Shown one piece after another: positions 60,151-64,000 of a DNA stretch of 64,000 bases. The notes beneath the pieces are model-generated. The model was given only the letters and a program-made list of their open reading frames with translations. It had not been told where the DNA came from and did not search any database. The stretch is from Prorocentrum cordatum (lineage: Eukaryota > Sar > Dinophyceae > Prorocentrales > Prorocentraceae). The stretch lies in contig CAUYUJ010015737.1 of assembly GCA_963575745.1 (NCBI GenBank), positions 10,001 to 74,000 of the forward strand. Reading direction: 5' to 3'. Both the position numbers and the translations under genes were made by a program. Positions within the stretch are counted from its first letter, which is position 1. Every line of letters begins with the position of its first letter.

Positions 60151-61640
60151 TTCGCGCGTCTGCGCTCGGCGCGTCCGGCACTGCGCGCTGTCAAGCACTT
60201 GCCTGCGCCACGTACTTGCGCGCGCGTGCCTTCGCGCGCCGAAACACCGCGCCTGTGCGCGTCTACGCGCTCTTGTGCGGAGGTTCGCCTGCGCCAGCGC
60301 TACATAGCGCGAAATTGCGACCATATTTCAATTCTGAGCGCGGCAGCGCCCAGTCGCTGGAAATCGCTTAGATTGCCCTGCAGCAGCGAAATCCACACAA
60401 CCCCACGCATCTTCGCCCATGTGCTGTCGCGCGTTTGGGCGCGCAAGCGTGCAGTTGCACTCAGATTGCCGCTCTGAGCGCGGGAGCGCGACATACCACT
60501 CAAAGGGCCCGTTCGGGCACGCGAACGTGGAATCACGCTCGGGCTGCCCGTCTGGGCGCGCGAGCGCGCATTTGCGCCCAGATCGCCCTTCCGGGCGCAA
60601 GACGCGAAATCACTTCCGAAAGCTGCGCTCGGGTTGCAATTGCGGCTCCAGATTGCCCATCTAAACCCGCGGCGAATGCGAAATCGCGGCCCAAATGGAC
60701 CATTGGCCGCGTTAGCGCGGGAAAGGCGTCCCGGATTGCCCAGTGAGCGCGCGAGTCACGGATTCGCACTCTGAATTGCCTGACAGGGCGCGCGAGCCAC
60801 AGAAAGAATCGCGCAGATTGCTCGCCTGGGCGCCGAGCGTGAAAACCACACCGAAATGGTCCTCTTGGGCGCCCGCCGCACGCTGCACTCTGATTGCCCT
60901 TCTGGGGCGCGCGAGCACAAACATTGCACCCAGATTGCCCGCCTGGGCGCGGGATCGCGAAATCTCACCTGGAATGGCCCGTTTGGGCGCGCGAGCGCGG
61001 ATTCGTGCTCAGGATGCCCCCCTGGGGCACGAGCGCTAATTTGTGCCCAGATTGCTCATCTGGGCGCGAGGACGCGAAATCGCATCCCGAACGGCCGCGC
61101 GGGACGCACGACACAGATTCGCCACACTCTGATTGCGTGGGGCGCGCGAGCGCAGAACTAACGGCAAGGAAAGGCGACCGTCTGGGCGCAGGACGCGAAA
61201 TCGCATCCACAATGGCCCGCTTGGGCCGCAGAGCGCGATTCCGCACTCTGAGTCCCGTCTGGGCGCGCGGGCGCAATAGTGGTGGCACAGATTGCCCCCG
61301 CCCGGCGCGGGCGGCGCGAAATCGCACCGGAAATGGCCCGCTTGGGCGAGCGAGCGCGGATTTCGCGCTCAGGATGCCGCCTGGGGCGCACGAACGCAAA
61401 TTTCGCTTGTTGCCCGGCGTGCGCGGGAGCGCGAAATCGCGCCCGTAATGGCCTGCTTGGGCGCGCCAGCGCGGATTCGCGCTCAGGAGGCCTGCCTGGG
61501 CGCGCGGGCGCGAAATTCCCCTCAGATTGCTCCCCTGGGCGCGGGAGCGCGAAATCGCACCTGCAATGGCCCGCTTGGGCGCGCGAGCGCGGATTCGCGC
61601 TCAGGTTGCCCGCCTGGGCGCACAAGCGCTAAATTGCGCT
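60150..61640 (+). repeat. Tandem duplicate, copy 2, right part
   Basis: Continues copy 2 after YR-A and matches 38884-40375. Between about 60640 and 61560 it carries many one-base insertions and deletions relative to copy 1. Confidence 0.8.
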
Positions 61641-62510
61641 CAAATTGCCGTCTGGGCGCCGGATCGAAATCGCACCTGCAATGGCCCGCTTGGGCGCGCG
61701 AGCGCGGATTCGCGCTCAGGTTGCCCGCCTGGGCGCACAAGCGCTAAATTGCGCTCAAATTGCCCGTCTGGGCGCGGATCGCGAAATCGCACTGAAAGGG
61801 CCCGCTGAGTGCCGCGAGCGCGGATTCGCGCTCAGGATGCCCGCCTGGGCGCACGAGCGCTAAATTGCGCGGAGATTGCCTCTCTGGCCGAGAGGGCGCA
61901 AAATCGCATCCAGAATGGTCCGCCTGGGCGCGCGAGCACGAAGTCGCACTCCGATGGCCCACCTGGGCGCGCGAGCGCGAAACTGCGCACAGATTGCCCG
62001 TTTGGGCGCAGGAACGCGAAATCGCACCTGGAATGGCCCGCTTGGGCGCGCGAGCGCGGATTCGCGCTCAGGATGCCCGCCTGGGCGCACTCGCTAAATT
62101 GCGCTCAAACTGCCGCTCTGGGCGCGAGGGCGCGAAATCGCATCCGGAATGGTCCGCCTGGGCGCGCGAGCACGAAGTCGCGCTTCGATTGCCCACCTGG
62201 GTGCGCGAGCGCGAAATTGCGCACAGATTGCCCGTTTGGGCACAGGAACGCGAAATCGCACCTGGAATGGCCCTCTTGGCCGCGCGATTTGCGCTCAGGA
62301 TGCCCGCTTGGGCGCGCGATGCCAATTTTGCGCTCAAATTGCCCGTGTCTGGGCGGGCACAAGAGCGCGAAAATCGCACCCGGAATAACCCGCTTCGGCG
62401 GGGGCGCCAATCGCGCTCGGAGCGCCGCTCTGGGCGCGCGAGCGCGGAAGCGCGCTCTTGCCCATCTGGGCGCGGAAAGGCGATACACCCCTCCAAATTC
62501 CATTTTGGAC
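61640..62510 (+). repeat. Further units of the TCTGGGCGCGCGAGCGC array
   Basis: Same unit family as 39.2-40.4 kb (AATGGCCCGCTTGGGCGCGC, GGATTCGCGCTCAGGATGCC). The last 133 bp (62376-62508) recur at 63868-64000. Confidence 0.75.
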
Positions 62511-62544
62511 GCGGGAGCGCGTAATCGCTTTCCGCTTCGCACCT

Positions 62545-62780
62545 TCTCTCTCCAGACTTGGCAGACGCGAAGCGTGCAGGAGAAAAACTTCAATGCCACG
62601 AAGTGTGGCTCTTTTGGGGGTGCTGCATCTGCCACAGGCCACGGCAGCGTCTCCGCAAGGGAGAGCCACCAACCCCCCCGAAGGGAAGTGGATTGCGGCC
62701 AGCACGTTCGCCACGCGGGGAGGGCGGGAGGGACCGCGAGAAATGCAGCCCAAACCAACCCAAGCCCGCGCGCGAGAAAA
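62545..62780 (-). mobile_element. Fragment of a YR-A-like terminal module
   Basis: Resembles the A/B region of YR-A at 41540-41700 but diverged: ACGCGAAGCGTG, ATGCCACGAAGTGTGGC in place of ATGCCACAGCCGTGGC, GCCACAGGCCACGGC, then GGATTGCGGCCAGCACG. It suggests another member of the YR-A family at the right edge. Confidence 0.55.
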
Positions 62781-62879
62781 ACAACGAGCAAGGAAAAACG
62801 AGAATAAAATAGCAAGACAAGAGAAACACAGAAAGCAAATCAGACTATCAGCTCCGAGCCGCTCTGCGCGAGCGGACGG

Positions 62880-63510
62880 CACCTGAGCGTCACAGGGTTG
62901 CTTGGTTGCGGAAAACTGAGCGCACGGTGCGCCAGCGCAGCGGCCGACCGCACACCGCGACCCAAGATGCACAGCTCCGTGCCGCTCTGCGCGAGCGGAC
63001 GGCACCTGAGCGTCACAGGGCTGCTTGGTCGCGCAACTGAGCGCACGGTGCGACGGCGCGACGGCCGACCGCACACCGCGACCCAAGATGCACAGCTCCG
63101 TGCCGCTCTGCGCGAGCGGACAGCACCTGAGCGTCACCGGGTTGCTTGGTCCCGCAACTGAGCGCACGGTGCGCCCGCGCAGCGGCCGACCGCACACCGC
63201 GACCCAAGATGCACAGCTCCGTGCCGCTCTGCGCGAGCGGACGGCGCCTGAGCGTCATCACAGGGTTGCTTGGCCGCGCAACTGAGCGCACGGTGCGCGG
63301 GCGCAGCGGCCGACCGCACACCGCGACCCAAGATGCAAAGCTCCATGCCGCTCTGCGCGAGCGGACGGCACCTGAGCGTCACAGGGTTGCTTGGTCCCGC
63401 AACTGAGCGCACGGTGCGCCGGCGCAGCGGCCGCACACCGCGACCCAAGAAAGCACAGCACCATGCCGCTCTGCGCGAGCGGACGGCGCCTGAGCGTCCC
63501 AGGATTGCTG
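62880..63510 (+). repeat. Tandem array of about 115-120 bp units
   Basis: Five to six units with CACCTGAGCGTCACAGGG, TTGCTTGG, CTGAGCGCACGGTGCG, CCGACCGCACACCGCGACCC and CAGCTCCGTGCCGCTCTGCG. Shares the GAGCGTCACAGGGTTGCT core with 58435-59465. Confidence 0.9.
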
Positions 63511-64000
63511 AGTAATGAGCGACGAGATCTGGCCCGAGCGCCCCAAGACAGAGAACGCGGGGACTGCGTCGACAGAGGACGTGGATCTCGGCTGCGTGGG
63601 GACGATCCGAACCCAACCAGAGGGACCGCGAGACGCGCGGCAGCATCCCCTGGGCCTGCGCGCAAGGAATCCATTGATTCAAAAGCAATGGAAAAGCAAC
63701 AAGAGGTAACTCTTGGACAGGCAATGATCACTCTGGAGAGGAACGATGTAAAGACACTCCTGATCAGCCAATGCCAACCAACCAACCAGCCTGGAGCGGA
63801 GCAGATGGAGAACGAAGGGTGCCCGCGAAAACCTTGCTTCCCGAATGCACAGCCTCCTCAGAAGCTCCGCACCCGGAATAACCCGCTTCGGCGGGGGCGC
63901 CAATCGCGCTCGGAGCGCCGCTCTGGGCGCGCGAGCGCGGAAGCGCGCTCTTGCCCATCTGGGCGCGGAAAGGCGATACACCCCTCCAAATTCCATTTTG
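63510..64000 (+). repeat. Right edge: spacer and repeat of 62376-62508
   Basis: 63510-63800 shows nothing recognisable beyond a CCAACCAACCAACCAGCC run. 63800-63867 resembles the end of the YR-A B module (GTGCCCGCGAAAACC, GAATGCACAGCCTCCTCAGA). 63868-64000 repeats 62376-62508 and is cut by the window edge. Confidence 0.6.

Overview
This is GC-rich nuclear DNA from a eukaryote, most likely a dinoflagellate. The best evidence is a set of relics of the dinoflagellate trans-spliced leader. One at 23578-23598 (minus) matches the known leader (CCGTAGCC, ATTTTGG, CTCAAG) at 19 of 21 positions. One at 30873-30893 matches at 18 of 21, and weaker copies lie just upstream of several retrotransposon genes. 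No bacterial operon, rRNA or CRISPR array was found, and no convincing host housekeeping gene. The window is almost entirely mobile and repetitive DNA. All comparisons were made by eye.

1-24.6 kb is repeat territory. Two large inverted-repeat (foldback-like) structures lie at 0.74-2.26 and 2.95-5.33 kb, and single arms of the second recur at 5.3-6.5 and 7.7-8.3 kb. Four copies of a composite element with conserved ends and a variable minisatellite core lie at 1.07-1.93, 9.12-10.69, 11.03-12.44 and 13.60-16.21 kb. Two coding-like segments without recognised family lie at 7.05-7.67 and 16.68-17.29 kb. A decayed LINE on the minus strand (18.5-23.6 kb) carries the spliced-leader relic at its 5' end.

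24.6-60.15 kb is a nest of tyrosine-recombinase (YR) retrotransposons of the DIRS/PAT/Ngaro class, all on the minus strand. I call them YR-A to YR-F. YR-A (41451-60150) has intact pol, gag-like and YR genes, and its empty insertion site survives in a neighbouring tandem duplicate at about 38.88 kb. YR-B (48811 to about 57.1 kb), nested inside YR-A, has intact gag, pol and YR genes. YR-C (31054-36671) and YR-D (27230-30250) sit inside an older copy, YR-E. YR-F (36672-38031) is terminal repeats only and interrupts the gag of YR-C. Reading with the genes, YR-D shows the order B1 - genes - A1 - B2 - A2, that is split direct repeats; the others show all or part of it. In YR-B, C, D and E the A1/B2 junction is a hairpin whose stems covary around a conserved apex. 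Gag and pol of YR-B and YR-C share one frame separated by a single UGA.

57.1-64 kb holds a tRNA-Val(AAC)-like gene or SINE head (57130-57202, minus), several tandem arrays, the right flank of YR-A and a fragment of another YR-A-like terminal module.

Expected division of labour, from known families: Gag packages the RNA, RT/RNase H copies it, and the recombinase inserts a circular DNA at a short TTTTC-like core without target duplication. The leader relics suggest that these elements are, or were, expressed through host trans-splicing.
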